Assembly: GCA_045118335.1 (NCBI GenBank)
Contig: JBGUXY010000053.1
Coordinates: 28,844 to 92,843 of the forward strand
Reading direction: 5' to 3'
Source of the DNA: W1P20-047 sp045118335
Lineage (GTDB): Bacteria > Actinomycetota > Coriobacteriia > Coriobacteriales > Eggerthellaceae
Length of the DNA stretch: 64,000 nucleotides
In this document: positions 34,767-43,871 of the stretch, one piece after another
Position numbering within the stretch: the first letter of the stretch is position 1
How the letters are laid out: each line of letters starts with the position of its first letter
The notes under the pieces: generated by a model
The model's input: only the letters and a program-made list of their open reading frames with translations
What the model was told of the DNA's origin: nothing
Database searches by the model: none
Program-made: the position numbers and the translations under genes

Positions 34767-36086
34767 ATGAGGCTATGGCTATCGAGGAAGACGATCAACA
34801 GGATTTCAGAGGTGGTCCTGCTCATCGTGGCGGCTATTGCAGGTGGCGTTCTCATAGGGTACAACTTCAGGACCGCCGACAGCAACATCGTGCAATTCGG
34901 TGCAGGTGCCGCGTTCACGCTCAGCCTCATCCTGGTCATTCGCATGTGGCTCGACCCCGATCAGGTGCGTGCCCGTCAATCCGATACCATGTTGGGGCTT
35001 GCCAGCAAAACGTTTTACGCAATTCGCAGCGGCCTCAACGCGAAAAACGCCCAGAAGGTGTGCGACATCTTACTGCCAGCTACCGACGCCATTGCCGTGG
35101 CGATAACAGACAGCAAGGTGATCTTGGGATATGCAGGCGTCGACAAGGACCTCAACATCACGGGTGAGCCCATACGCACTTCGTCGACGATGCAAGTTAT
35201 CGAAGATGGGCAGATCCGAGTGCTCTACACTGCAGACGAAATCGGGTTTCCCGTTGAGCGTGGCAAGATAAACGCCGCCATCATCACGCCTTTGCTCGTG
35301 TCTGATGAACCGGTTGGAACGCTGAAGTTCTACTATCCGAAGGCGAGCAAGGTAACCGAAACCCAGCAGTCCATCGCACGCGGCTTTAGCGACCTCATCT
35401 CCACCCAGATAGCAGCCTCTGCCTTGGAAGAGCAGAAGAAGCTTGCCACCTCTATGGAGCTCAAAGCGCTTCAATACCAGATCAACCCGCATTTCCTATT
35501 CAACACGATCAACACCATCTCGTCGTTCATCCGCACCGACCCGGCCAAGGCGCGTGTGCTGTTGCGCGAATTCGCCACGTTCTACCGTCGGGCGCTCGAG
35601 GATTCGAAGGACATGATCGCCCTTGCGCGCGAAGTGGACCAGACGGCACGGTACCTGCAGTTCGAAATCGCTCGCTTTGGCGAAGACCGCCTAGCGCTTA
35701 CCGTTGATGTACCCGAAGACCTGGCAGAGCTTTCCGTGCCGGCCTTCATGATACAGCCGCTTGTCGAAAACAGCGTGCGCCATGCGATGCCGAGCACCGG
35801 TTGCCTGCACATCACCATCTCTGCTACCAGGGAAAACGATGACGATCTGGCCATATCCGTTGCCGATGATGGCGTGGGCATGAACGAGGAAGCATTGGCG
35901 AAGATCAAGTCGCCCGGTGCGAGCTCGGACAACCTCGGCATTGCGGTGAAAAACATCAACGATCGCATCCATGGCTTCTACGGACCCGATTCGCACATGT
36001 TCATCGAAAGCACCGAAGGGGTTGGCACCAAGACCACCTTGTACTTGGAGCACGGCTGCACCACTCACGCTGCCATGCCCCAATAG
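34767..36086 (+). CDS. LytS/YehU-type histidine kinase
   Basis: The product has 439 residues. Two N-terminal helices (VVLLIVAAIAGGVLIGYNF and AAFTLSLILVIRMWL) are followed by a GAF-like sensing domain (about 70-225) and a His_kinase domain with the signature ALQYQINPHFLFNTINTISSF near residue 235, which holds the phospho-accepting His. The ATPase part has MIQPLVENSVRHAM and VADDGVGMNEE. It pairs with the LytTR regulator 280 bases downstream. Confidence 0.92.
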   Translation: MRLWLSRKTINRISEVVLLIVAAIAGGVLIGYNFRTADSNIVQFGAGAAFTLSLILVIRMWLDPDQVRARQSDTMLGLASKTFYAIRSGLNAKNAQKVCDILLPATDAIAVAITDSKVILGYAGVDKDLNITGEPIRTSSTMQVIEDGQIRVLYTADEIGFPVERGKINAAIITPLLVSDEPVGTLKFYYPKASKVTETQQSIARGFSDLISTQIAASALEEQKKLATSMELKALQYQINPHFLFNTINTISSFIRTDPAKARVLLREFATFYRRALEDSKDMIALAREVDQTARYLQFEIARFGEDRLALTVDVPEDLAELSVPAFMIQPLVENSVRHAMPSTGCLHITISATRENDDDLAISVADDGVGMNEEALAKIKSPGASSDNLGIAVKNINDRIHGFYGPDSHMFIESTEGVGTKTTLYLEHGCTTHAAMPQ

Positions 36087-36198
36087 CACCTTAACGGGTG
36101 ATGGGAAGTTGCGCCGGCGCTTAGCCGCCTCACGCCTCAAGCAGCTAGTCAGCCTTCGTTTCTTGCTTCCCGCGATGCGTGCCTGACGTCGTGGGTCT

Positions 36199-36222
36199 GG
36201 GATTACCCCAAGGGGTAATCCC
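36199..36222. promoter_or_regulatory. Perfect 24-bp palindrome between kinase and LytTR regulator
   Basis: GGGATTACCCC, AA, GGGGTAATCCC is a perfect 11-bp inverted repeat. The T-run expected of a terminator is absent (CCTAGAGTGG follows), and the 2-base loop is poor for RNA folding. A protein-binding site is therefore more likely. A possible promoter (CTGCCA 36262-36267, TATACT 36286-36291) follows it, with a smaller inverted repeat CCAAAC/GTTTGG over its spacer. Confidence 0.55.
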
Positions 36223-36366
36223 CCTAGAGTGGGGAAGGTAGAAAAGAACTTTGGAGCGACCCTGCCAAACGCGTCGTGTTTGGTCTATACTTGAACAGCT
36301 AGGGCGCTACTGGGAGGAAGCACCCGCTTGGTGAATCGTGTCCATACGTAAGACGAAAGGAACATC

Positions 36367-37083
36367 ATGGAGCTGAAAGCGATTATCGTCGACGACGAAG
36401 CCCCTGCCCGTTCCGAACTGCGCTATCTGCTTGACGAAATCGATGCTGCCGAGGTCGTTGCCGAGGCTTCGAGCGTGCGTGACGCCATCGAGAAGCTGAA
36501 AGAGTATCCGTGTGACGTCATGTTCCTAGACATCAACATGCCCGAAGCGAGCGGCTTGCAGCTGGCAGAGGCATTGCAGCATCTGAAATACCCGCCAGCT
36601 GTCGTGTTCGTAACAGCATACAGTGAGTTCGCCATCGAGGCATTCAAGGTAAACGCGATCGACTATCTGGTGAAGCCGGTTGAAACCGATCGCCTGGCGC
36701 AGGCATGTGCACGGGTGCGCGAGCACGTCACCCTTCACGCGAAGGTTCAGCGTCTCGAGCGCATTCCGGTCGAAAAGAGTGGGAAGAAGATCCTTATCGG
36801 CATCGACACGATTCGCTATGTCATGGCGCGCGATGACTATGCGTACCTGCAGACGGATACCGACCGCTACTTCAGCACCGTGAGCCTAGCTCAGCTGGAG
36901 AAGCGACTTGATGGCCATGGGTTCTTCCGCGTGCACCGCGGATACTTGGTAAACCTTTCCATGGTCACGGAAGTGGAATCGGTTTCCGGCGGCACGTTGC
37001 TGCTCACGCTCGATGGCTGCGAAGATCAGATTCCGGTTTCCCGCAGGCGTGTTTCGGCGCTGAAGAAGGCTTTGGGTCTGTAG
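36367..37083 (+). CDS. LytTR-family response regulator
   Basis: The product has 238 residues. The receiver domain (1-120) has IIVDDE, the phospho-acceptor Asp in CDVMFLDINMPEASG near residue 54, TAYSEFAIEAF and the Lys in DYLVKPVE. The LytTR DNA-binding domain (about 140-238) has DDYAYLQTDTDRYFSTVSLAQLEKRL and FFRVHRGYLVNLSMV. Such regulators bind 9-bp direct repeats spaced by about one to two helical turns. The partner kinase is immediately upstream. Confidence 0.93.
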   Translation: MELKAIIVDDEAPARSELRYLLDEIDAAEVVAEASSVRDAIEKLKEYPCDVMFLDINMPEASGLQLAEALQHLKYPPAVVFVTAYSEFAIEAFKVNAIDYLVKPVETDRLAQACARVREHVTLHAKVQRLERIPVEKSGKKILIGIDTIRYVMARDDYAYLQTDTDRYFSTVSLAQLEKRLDGHGFFRVHRGYLVNLSMVTEVESVSGGTLLLTLDGCEDQIPVSRRRVSALKKALGL

Positions 37084-37111
37084 ATAGAAACCCACATACT
37101 CGCATTCGAGA

Positions 37112-37133
37112 GGCGGTGCCCCTGGGCGCCGCC
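37112..37133 (+). terminator. Terminator after the LytTR gene
   Basis: GGCGGTGCCC (37112-37121) pairs with GGGCGCCGCC (37124-37133) with one G-U, followed by TTCTT. Confidence 0.65.
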
Positions 37134-37236
37134 TTCTTGATGCGTTCGGGTTTTCCATATTCTGCATGCTGCAGGGCGCGAAAACCCTGGTTGCGACCAC
37201 CCGCGAAGGCGAAAACGCCGTTTTCTACATGAAATG

Positions 37237-37302
37237 CCGACTTGTGGGTCAAGGATTCCCGAGTTGTGGGTCACGGAAAGCCGAGTTGTGGGTTTTGGCG
37301 AG
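37237..37302 (+). repeat. Three tandem 22-bp repeats upstream of hypF
   Basis: The unit CCGAGTTGTGGGTCACGGAAAG occurs at 37259-37280, with related copies at 37237-37258 and 37281-37302. CCGA(C/G)TTGTGGGT is shared by all three. The period of 22 bp equals two helical turns. The gap 37084-37483 otherwise holds only the terminator and no gene I can support. Confidence 0.7.
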
Positions 37303-37483
37303 CGGGGGGCGTAGAGCGCTGTTTCACTGGGTTGGAACAGCGCTGCGTTCCCTGTTCCGTGCAAGCGGTTGCCTTACGTCATTTTCAATGTCTTGACCAT
37401 GGCGGTTTTCGGTAATTGTCTTTGCGCTGTATGCGGCGGCAGTATCCTGTTCTGAAAACGTCGCTCGAACGCGAAGGGGCGCT

Positions 37484-39865
37484 ATGATCGAGGCTTTGAA
37501 GATACATGTGACCGGCATCGTGCAGGGGGTGGGGTTTCGCCCTTTTATCTATCGGTTGGCGAAACGATACCAGATCAATGGGTGGGTGCTCAACGCCGCC
37601 GATGGTGTGACCATTCACGCCGAAGGCGAAGGCGAGCAGCTCGACAAGCTCGTGCTTGCTATTTCCAACGATGCCCCTGCTGCTGCGAACGTTAGGGAAA
37701 TCGAGCTGGAGGAAGTGCCGATTCAGGGCTTCGATATGTTCGAGATTCGCTTTTCAGATCAGGCAGAAGTCCAGAAAACCACGCTCGTATCGCCTGATTT
37801 GGCAACGTGCGACGACTGCGTGCGCGAACTGTTCGACCCAGCGGACAAGCGCTACCACTATCCGTTTATCAACTGCACAAACTGCGGGCCGCGCTTCACC
37901 ATCATTCGCGACCTTCCCTACGATCGTGCCAAGACGTCCATGAGCGTCTTTCCCATGTGCTCCGATTGCGATCGTGAATACCACGACCCCTTGAACCGCC
38001 GCTTCCACGCCCAGCCCGACGCCTGCTTCGATTGCGGGCCGCACATCAATTTTGCGATTCCTGAAAACGGAACCATGAATGTGCGGTGGGGCAAGACGCG
38101 GGAAGAAAGCGATGCCATCATAGCGGACGCGGTGCAGATGCTGCGCGATGGGGCCATTTTGGCAGTGAAGGGGCTCGGTGGGTTCCATCTGGTGTGCGAT
38201 GCCGCCAACGAAGAGACGTTGGCTTCTCTTCGGCTGCGCAAGCGGCGTTGGGGGAAGGCGTTTGCCGTCATGGTGCGCACGGTGGACGACGCACGTGCGT
38301 ATTGCCTGGTGGGAGCCGAAGAGGAAAACACGCTGAAGAGCCCTGCGCGACCTATCGTGCTGCTGCGCAAACGACCCGATGTGAAGTTGGCACGCGGGTT
38401 GGCCGACGATCTACCCGAGCTGGGCGTGATGCTTCCCGCCACTCCCGTGCAACACCTGCTGGTGGCCGAATTCAGCGGCATGCTGGTAATGACCTCTGGC
38501 AACGTGCACGACGATCCAATCGAGACCGATGATGCGAGTTCGTATGTGGCTCTAGGAGGTGTTGCCGATGCCTTCCTGGGCAACGACCGTCCCATCCTCT
38601 CGCGCTACGACGATTCCGTGGTGCGTGTCATATCGGCTGGTAGTGCGGGGGAGACGGTGCAGGTCATCCGCCGGGCGCGTGGCTTGGCGCCCCTTCCGCT
38701 CGCATTTCCCGAAATGCCTGTCGATCGGGTGATTCTAGCCACAGGCCCCGAGCAGAAGAACACGCTGTGCCTGGCTCGTGGTGGGGAGGCGTTCATCTCC
38801 CAGCATATCGGCGACATGGAATGTGCGCCCATAAACGATGCCTGGTTGCAGGCGAAGGCGACCTATGAGCACGTGCTCCAGTTAAACCCCACCATTGTTG
38901 CGCACGACAAGCATCCTGAATACCTGACGAGCAAGTGGGCTGCAACGCAGAAACTGCCGAAAATCGCCGTGCAGCATCATCATGCGCATGTCGTTGCGGC
39001 CATGGCGGAAAACAAGCTCGAGGGCCCTGTGTGCGGAGTCGCCTTCGACGGCACTGGCTATGGCGAAGATGGCGCCATCTGGGGTGGAGAAGTGCTCATC
39101 TGCAACCAAGAGGCTTTCGAGCGCTTCGCCAACTTCGCCTATTTCCCCCTGCCGGGCGCAGCGGCTGCCATCAAGCATCCGCTGCGTTGCGCCTATGGAG
39201 CGCTTTGGGCGTTCGATTTGCTGGAGCACCCAGCGGCGAAGTGCGTGATCGACGGGCTGGCAGGTACTGCCGAAATATGCGGGCAGATGATCGAACATGG
39301 TCTGAATAGCCCTCATACAAGCAGCGTTGGGCGTCTGTTCGATGCAGCGAGCGCCATCCTGGGGCTGTGTACCGAGCCCACTTACGAAGGGGAGGGCGCG
39401 ATACTGCTTGAAGCGGCTATCACCAATCGGGGAGCTAGAGGCGAGAGGGACCAATCGGGCGACTATCGCGAAACCGAAACCGACTATCGCATCGACATGG
39501 TGAAGAACGTGGCGACGGAGACCAGTACGGCATTCGACACGTCGGTGGTGCTCATGGATGCAGCTCCACTGTTCCAGGCGTTGCTCGATGACATGCAGGC
39601 TGGCATCGCCGTGAGCATGATCGCGCGGCGTTTCCACGATGCCTTCGTGGATGCCGTTCTGGCGCAGGCACAACTGGTTGAAGCAGTGTATGGAATCCGT
39701 ACGGTCGTGCTCTCGGGAGGCGTGTTCATGAACCGTTACCTTGTCGAGCATGCGCTTACCGCCTTGGAAAAAGCTGGTTTCACCGTGGCCATCAACCACG
39801 ACCTTCCACCCAACGATGGTTGCATTTCATACGGTCAGGCCATTGTGGCGCGTCAGTTGATGTAA
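37484..39865 (+). CDS. hypF: [NiFe]-hydrogenase maturation carbamoyltransferase HypF
   Basis: The product has 793 residues with the full domain order: an acylphosphatase-like domain (VTGIVQGVGFRPFIYRLA), two zinc-finger pairs (CDDCVRELFDP, CTNCGPRF, CSDCDREYHDP, CFDCGPH), a YrdC-like domain (GLGGFHLVCDA) and a Kae1-like C-terminus (VQHHHAHVVAAMAE, FDGTGYGEDG, LSGGVFMNRYL). It converts carbamoyl phosphate to the thiocarbamate that becomes the cyanide ligands of the hydrogenase active site. hypC and hypD follow directly. Confidence 0.97.
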   Translation: MIEALKIHVTGIVQGVGFRPFIYRLAKRYQINGWVLNAADGVTIHAEGEGEQLDKLVLAISNDAPAAANVREIELEEVPIQGFDMFEIRFSDQAEVQKTTLVSPDLATCDDCVRELFDPADKRYHYPFINCTNCGPRFTIIRDLPYDRAKTSMSVFPMCSDCDREYHDPLNRRFHAQPDACFDCGPHINFAIPENGTMNVRWGKTREESDAIIADAVQMLRDGAILAVKGLGGFHLVCDAANEETLASLRLRKRRWGKAFAVMVRTVDDARAYCLVGAEEENTLKSPARPIVLLRKRPDVKLARGLADDLPELGVMLPATPVQHLLVAEFSGMLVMTSGNVHDDPIETDDASSYVALGGVADAFLGNDRPILSRYDDSVVRVISAGSAGETVQVIRRARGLAPLPLAFPEMPVDRVILATGPEQKNTLCLARGGEAFISQHIGDMECAPINDAWLQAKATYEHVLQLNPTIVAHDKHPEYLTSKWAATQKLPKIAVQHHHAHVVAAMAENKLEGPVCGVAFDGTGYGEDGAIWGGEVLICNQEAFERFANFAYFPLPGAAAAIKHPLRCAYGALWAFDLLEHPAAKCVIDGLAGTAEICGQMIEHGLNSPHTSSVGRLFDAASAILGLCTEPTYEGEGAILLEAAITNRGARGERDQSGDYRETETDYRIDMVKNVATETSTAFDTSVVLMDAAPLFQALLDDMQAGIAVSMIARRFHDAFVDAVLAQAQLVEAVYGIRTVVLSGGVFMNRYLVEHALTALEKAGFTVAINHDLPPNDGCISYGQAIVARQLM

Positions 39866-39901
39866 TCTTGGGCTCTCGGAACAAAGAAGAGGAGATACGC
39901 C

Positions 39902-40141
39902 ATGTGCCTGGCCATACCCGCACAGATAGTGGAGCTGAAAGACGATAACATGGCGGAGGTGACCATCCTCGGCGTCACCCGCGATGCTTCCATCGACCTG
40001 ACGCCTCAGGCCCAGGTGGGCGATTACGTGCTCATCCACGCCGGTTTCGCCATCGAAGTGGTCGACCAGCAGTATGCCGAGGAAACCCTGCAGCTCATAC
40101 GCCAGTTTCCCGAGCTTGCCGACTTCGAGGAAGCCATGTAG
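39902..40141 (+). CDS. hypC: Hydrogenase maturation chaperone HypC
   Basis: The product has 79 residues and begins MCLAIPAQIVEL; Cys-2 is the essential iron-binding cysteine. VGDYVLIHAGFAIEVVD completes the HypC/HupF pattern. It carries the Fe(CN)2CO group with HypD. AGAGGAGA lies 8 bases upstream of the ATG. It lies 36 bases after hypF. Confidence 0.97.
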   Translation: MCLAIPAQIVELKDDNMAEVTILGVTRDASIDLTPQAQVGDYVLIHAGFAIEVVDQQYAEETLQLIRQFPELADFEEAM

Positions 40142-40173
40142 CCAGTGTTCTTCCGAACGAAGGAGATGTCATC

Positions 40174-41286
40174 ATGAGTGCAGGAGCAAGCATGAGCGTG
40201 GAAGAAGAACTTGCTGCTTTCAAAGACCCGAAGCTCGCACGAGGTCTCATCAAGTCGATTCAGACATTCGCGCCCGAGCACGCCAACCTCATGGAAGTGT
40301 GCGGCACACACACCGTTGCCATTGCCCGCAACGGCATTCGCGCGCTCATGCCCGAAGGCACGCGCCTGCTATCGGGCCCTGGCTGCCCGGTCTGCGTCAC
40401 GTCGAATCGCGATATCGATACCGTCATCGCTCTTGCACGCGTGCCTGAAGTAACCATTACCACGTTCGGCGACATGTTGCGCGTGCCCGGATCCACGTCG
40501 AGCCTGCTTGGGGAAAAGGCCCAAGGACGTGCCGTCGAGGTGGTGTACTCGCCGCTCGACGCCATCAAGTACGCCCAGGACCACCCGAGTGAGCAGGTTG
40601 TGTTCGTGGGCGTGGGGTTTGAGACCACCACACCTCTCGTGGCCATAGCCATCAAGCGGGCCATGGCTTTGCGGCTTGAGAACTTCAGCGTCTACGTGGC
40701 GCACAAGAACATGCCCAATGCGCTTGAAGCCATCGTCTCAGACCCCTCGCTCGAGGTGCATGCGCTCATCCTTCCCGGGCATGTGAGCACCATCATCGGC
40801 GCCGAGCCCTATCGGTTCCTCGCGCAGAAATACGGCATTCCCGGCGTGATCACGGGCTTCGAGCCCGTCGATGTGCTCCAGGGCATCGCGATGCTCATGC
40901 GCCAGCTCCACGAAGGGCGTGCCGAAATCGAAATCGCATATGCGCGGGGCGTCATGGAACAGGGAAATCCCGTGGCGAAAGCCGCCATCGACGAAGTGTT
41001 CGAGACTTGCACCGCCAATTGGCGTGGGCTCGGTTCCATTCTCGACAGCGGTTATCGAATTCGCGAGCAGTTTGCGGCCTATGATGCCGTATTGCGTTTC
41101 GACCCCGACATCGAGCCCACTTTGGAACCGAAAGGATGCCGGTGCGGCGACGTCTTGCGTGGTGCGATGGCGCCAGACGCCTGCCCGCTGTTCGCCAACG
41201 GAGTATGCTCTCCGGAAAACCCGGTCGGTCCGTGCATGGTGAGCTCCGAAGGAAGCTGCGCTGCCTATTACCGCTACTATCGCTAG
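40174..41286 (+). CDS. hypD: Hydrogenase maturation protein HypD
   Basis: The product has 370 residues. Conserved cysteine motifs are EVCGTHTVAIARNGI, SGPGCPVCVT and the C-terminal 4Fe-4S set (CRCGDVLRG, CPLF, C, GPCMVSSEGSCAAYY). VGFETTTPLVA is also canonical. HypD is the scaffold on which the Fe(CN)2CO group is built with HypC. hypA, hypB and hypE are not in the window, so they must be elsewhere. Confidence 0.97.
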   Translation: MSAGASMSVEEELAAFKDPKLARGLIKSIQTFAPEHANLMEVCGTHTVAIARNGIRALMPEGTRLLSGPGCPVCVTSNRDIDTVIALARVPEVTITTFGDMLRVPGSTSSLLGEKAQGRAVEVVYSPLDAIKYAQDHPSEQVVFVGVGFETTTPLVAIAIKRAMALRLENFSVYVAHKNMPNALEAIVSDPSLEVHALILPGHVSTIIGAEPYRFLAQKYGIPGVITGFEPVDVLQGIAMLMRQLHEGRAEIEIAYARGVMEQGNPVAKAAIDEVFETCTANWRGLGSILDSGYRIREQFAAYDAVLRFDPDIEPTLEPKGCRCGDVLRGAMAPDACPLFANGVCSPENPVGPCMVSSEGSCAAYYRYYR

Positions 41287-41435
41287 ATTGCCTTTCAGCA
41301 GGATGATTGTCTGGCGAGGCGCCCTAACGCGGCCGTGAACTCTGGCCTTTTGCCAAGATGCAGGTTTTTTCGTGATGCGGCAGGGGGAAGGGGTACATTT
41401 GCAGAAGAAGCGATTGAATGCATGAAGGAACTCTC

Positions 41436-42269
41436 GTGAAACGTGGCACAACCGAACAAGAAGAGGCGATCCGGCAAGAGGGCTTTTGTTCGCCAAAGTT
41501 GAACTGCGAAGATAGCGAAGGCTTGGCGGACACAGCTTGGACGCCGCGGCAGTTCGGCCAAAAGAGCATGCAGGAATTGCGCGAAGTATCGCACGAACCA
41601 GCTGGCACCCCTGCGAATTCGGACAATCGTCGCCGCAAGATCCGCGAATACACGCTCGGCGAGGAAATTGCGAATTCCATCACGCATGGTATCGGCGCGG
41701 CCTTGGCTATTGCCGCCATCGTGCTCTGCACGGTGTTTTCGGTGCGCGATGGTGCCGGCGTTCTGCTGGCGGCGGCGCTCATATACTCCATCAGCATGTT
41801 TTTGGAATATCTCATGTCCACGCTCTACCATGCCATTCCAGCTGAAGGAGCCAAGCGCGTGTTCAAGGTGCTCGACCACAGCTGCATCTACCTGTTCATT
41901 GCGGGAACGTACACGCCGTATTGCCTGGTTACCATGGCGGGTTTGGGTGGTATGCGACTGGGATTGTTCGTTTGGATCATCGCTTTTGCCGGCGTGGCGG
42001 TAGAAGCGTTTTGGACGTATCGCCCGCGTTGGATTTCTGCGGTCATCTACGTGCTCTTAGGTTGGGCCGTGGTGTGGTACATCCCCACGCTGACGCAATT
42101 GTTGCCGCCTGTTGGTTTCTGGCTGCTGTTCGTGGGTGGATTGTGCTACACGGTCGGTGCGGTTTTCTACGTGCTGAAAAGAATCCCTTACATGCACACG
42201 GTGTTCCACGTGTTCATTCTGGCAGGTAGCATATTCCAGTTCTTCGCAACGCTGTTGTTCGTGCTCTGA
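41436..42269 (+). CDS. Hemolysin III (PAQR) family membrane protein
   Basis: The product has about 277 residues. The PAQR domain starts at YTLGEEIANSITHGIGAALAI near residue 72 and has seven helices with SMFLEYLMSTLYHAIP and LDHSCIYLFIAGTYTPYCL, which contain the conserved His and Asp. The N-terminal 70 residues are polar and extra. A GTG at 41436 has AAGGA upstream and is preferred to an ATG at 41418. Family function is not settled. Confidence 0.85.
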   Translation: MKRGTTEQEEAIRQEGFCSPKLNCEDSEGLADTAWTPRQFGQKSMQELREVSHEPAGTPANSDNRRRKIREYTLGEEIANSITHGIGAALAIAAIVLCTVFSVRDGAGVLLAAALIYSISMFLEYLMSTLYHAIPAEGAKRVFKVLDHSCIYLFIAGTYTPYCLVTMAGLGGMRLGLFVWIIAFAGVAVEAFWTYRPRWISAVIYVLLGWAVVWYIPTLTQLLPPVGFWLLFVGGLCYTVGAVFYVLKRIPYMHTVFHVFILAGSIFQFFATLLFVL

Positions 42270-42403
42270 TAAAGGCGAAGGCCCGCCGATGCCAACAGGA
42301 AGGCAACAGATGGTTGCTCGTGATGCCATGGTAGCCTTGTCGGTGCTTTAATTCCTTGCATGTACTCGGCACGGGATGGTCCTGTGCACTCGTGGAGGAA
42401 CGT

Positions 42404-43279
42404 ATGCCCGAACAGCGCGGAACACTATATCGGGCCAGCGACGGTTTGATCGCTGGCGTATGCGGCGGGTTTGCGCAACGCTGGGGCGTGGACACGGGTG
42501 TGCTGCGCTTTGCCGTCGTTGCGCTCACAGTAGCTACCGGTGGGTTGTTTGCGCTGGTGTACATCGCGCTCTGGCTGGTGCTGCCCCTTCGTGACGAGGG
42601 GAGCTTCACCGTCGATGTGAGTCCCGATTCGGTGGCATCCTACACGTACGGCGCAAGAAGCGAGCGGGGAAAGCATGTCAACAAGGAAAAGACCCACGTC
42701 GATTATTCGCATATGCCCCCGCAATCTCCCGATGCGGCAGCTGCGGCTGCGCGCATGCGGGCAAGCGAATTGCAAGCTCAAGGACCCATGCATCAAGCCG
42801 AAGGCGCAGTTGCCCTGGGTTTGGGCTTCGGCACCATCTTGGCGGTCGCTGGCATGGCGTTTTTGCTCAGCTCGTTTTCCACCATGCTGCATCCCATCCA
42901 GTTCTGGCCATTGATTCTTGTCGCCTTGGGCATCATCCGCATGGTCGTGCCCCGGCTTCGGGGTTATCGCATTGAAAGCTTCATGATGGGTTTTACGGCC
43001 TTCTGCCTGGGCATCGTGCTTCTTGTATGCACCACGGGCATGAGCTCCATGCATTTCACGCAATGGATTTCGCAAGGTTGGCCTATCGTTTCCATGCTGC
43101 TGGGATGCGGTTTGCTTTGGAGGGCCACGCACCTGAACGGTTTTGCCTTGTGCGTTCTGGTCCTAATCGCCGCGTTTTGCGTCGCGGGAATCGTGTTCTG
43201 TTCGGATCCCGGTCCTGCGCTATCGGTTATCGCCGATCAGCCGTTCACCAAGGGCTTTCCCACGATGGGGGTGCACTAG
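42404..43279 (+). CDS. PspC-domain membrane protein
   Basis: The product has 291 residues. The PspC domain is at the N-terminus (LYRASDGLIAGVCGGFAQRWGVDTGVLRFAVVALTV, one long helix to residue 65). A polar linker of about 75 residues leads to four more helices (ALGLGFGTILAVAGMAFLLSS, FWPLILVALGIIRMV and others) of LiaF-like type. It probably senses envelope stress together with PspA. GGAGG lies 5 bases before the ATG. The next gene follows after 3 bases. Confidence 0.85.
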   Translation: MPEQRGTLYRASDGLIAGVCGGFAQRWGVDTGVLRFAVVALTVATGGLFALVYIALWLVLPLRDEGSFTVDVSPDSVASYTYGARSERGKHVNKEKTHVDYSHMPPQSPDAAAAAARMRASELQAQGPMHQAEGAVALGLGFGTILAVAGMAFLLSSFSTMLHPIQFWPLILVALGIIRMVVPRLRGYRIESFMMGFTAFCLGIVLLVCTTGMSSMHFTQWISQGWPIVSMLLGCGLLWRATHLNGFALCVLVLIAAFCVAGIVFCSDPGPALSVIADQPFTKGFPTMGVH

Positions 43280-43282
43280 GCG

Positions 43283-43711
43283 TTGAAGCACTTTTCGGAT
43301 TATCCGCGAAAAGAGCGTTCGCTCATCGTGATGGGCGTAGTGTTCGTATGCATAGGGCTTCTGGGCTTGGGGGTTGGCTACGTTGCCGTGGGATGGTGGA
43401 ATTTCCTCATTGGCAGCGTGATTCGCGCGATTCGCGGTCTGGTGCCCATTGCCCTCATCTTGCTGGTCGTGTTGGTAATATGGGCATCACGCACCGGCAG
43501 ACTCCACGACATGCTCCATTCCGGCACTTCGTCGGGGCTTCATCGCAGCCTCGTCGACAAGCGGATACTGGGCGTGTGTGGAGGAATTGCGCAGTCCCGA
43601 CATGTGGACAGCACGCTCGTCCGTCTAGCGGTGATCTTGATATTTATTGCGTTTCCCCTGCTCACAGTTTTAGCGTACTTTGTGCTTGCTTTTGTGATGC
43701 AACCAGGCTAA
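43283..43711 (+). CDS. Second PspC-domain membrane protein
   Basis: The product has 142 residues, probably from a TTG start at 43283 coupled to the preceding stop. Two N-terminal helices are followed at the C-terminus by a PspC domain (RSLVDKRILGVCGGIAQSRHVDSTLVRLAVILIFI). The domain order is the reverse of its neighbour, so the pair may be a split two-PspC system. Confidence 0.8.
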   Translation: MKHFSDYPRKERSLIVMGVVFVCIGLLGLGVGYVAVGWWNFLIGSVIRAIRGLVPIALILLVVLVIWASRTGRLHDMLHSGTSSGLHRSLVDKRILGVCGGIAQSRHVDSTLVRLAVILIFIAFPLLTVLAYFVLAFVMQPG

Positions 43712-43743
43712 AACGCTTGGGGGCCGCTTAGAGTGGTGCCAAA

Positions 43744-43774
43744 TTGGCGTTGGGCTTACCGATTGCGGTATAAT
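43744..43774 (+). promoter_or_regulatory. Probable promoter of the RlpA/3D-like gene
   Basis: A consensus TATAAT lies at 43769-43774 with TTGGCG at 43744-43749, spacing 19. Confidence 0.45.
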
Positions 43775-43871
43775 TGGAAACCCTTCTTGAAAACGAATGG
43801 CAGTTTTCACACTCAGAACGCACTCGGCTGCCGCTTATACGGATGCATTGACAGAAGGCAGCGGAGGAATT

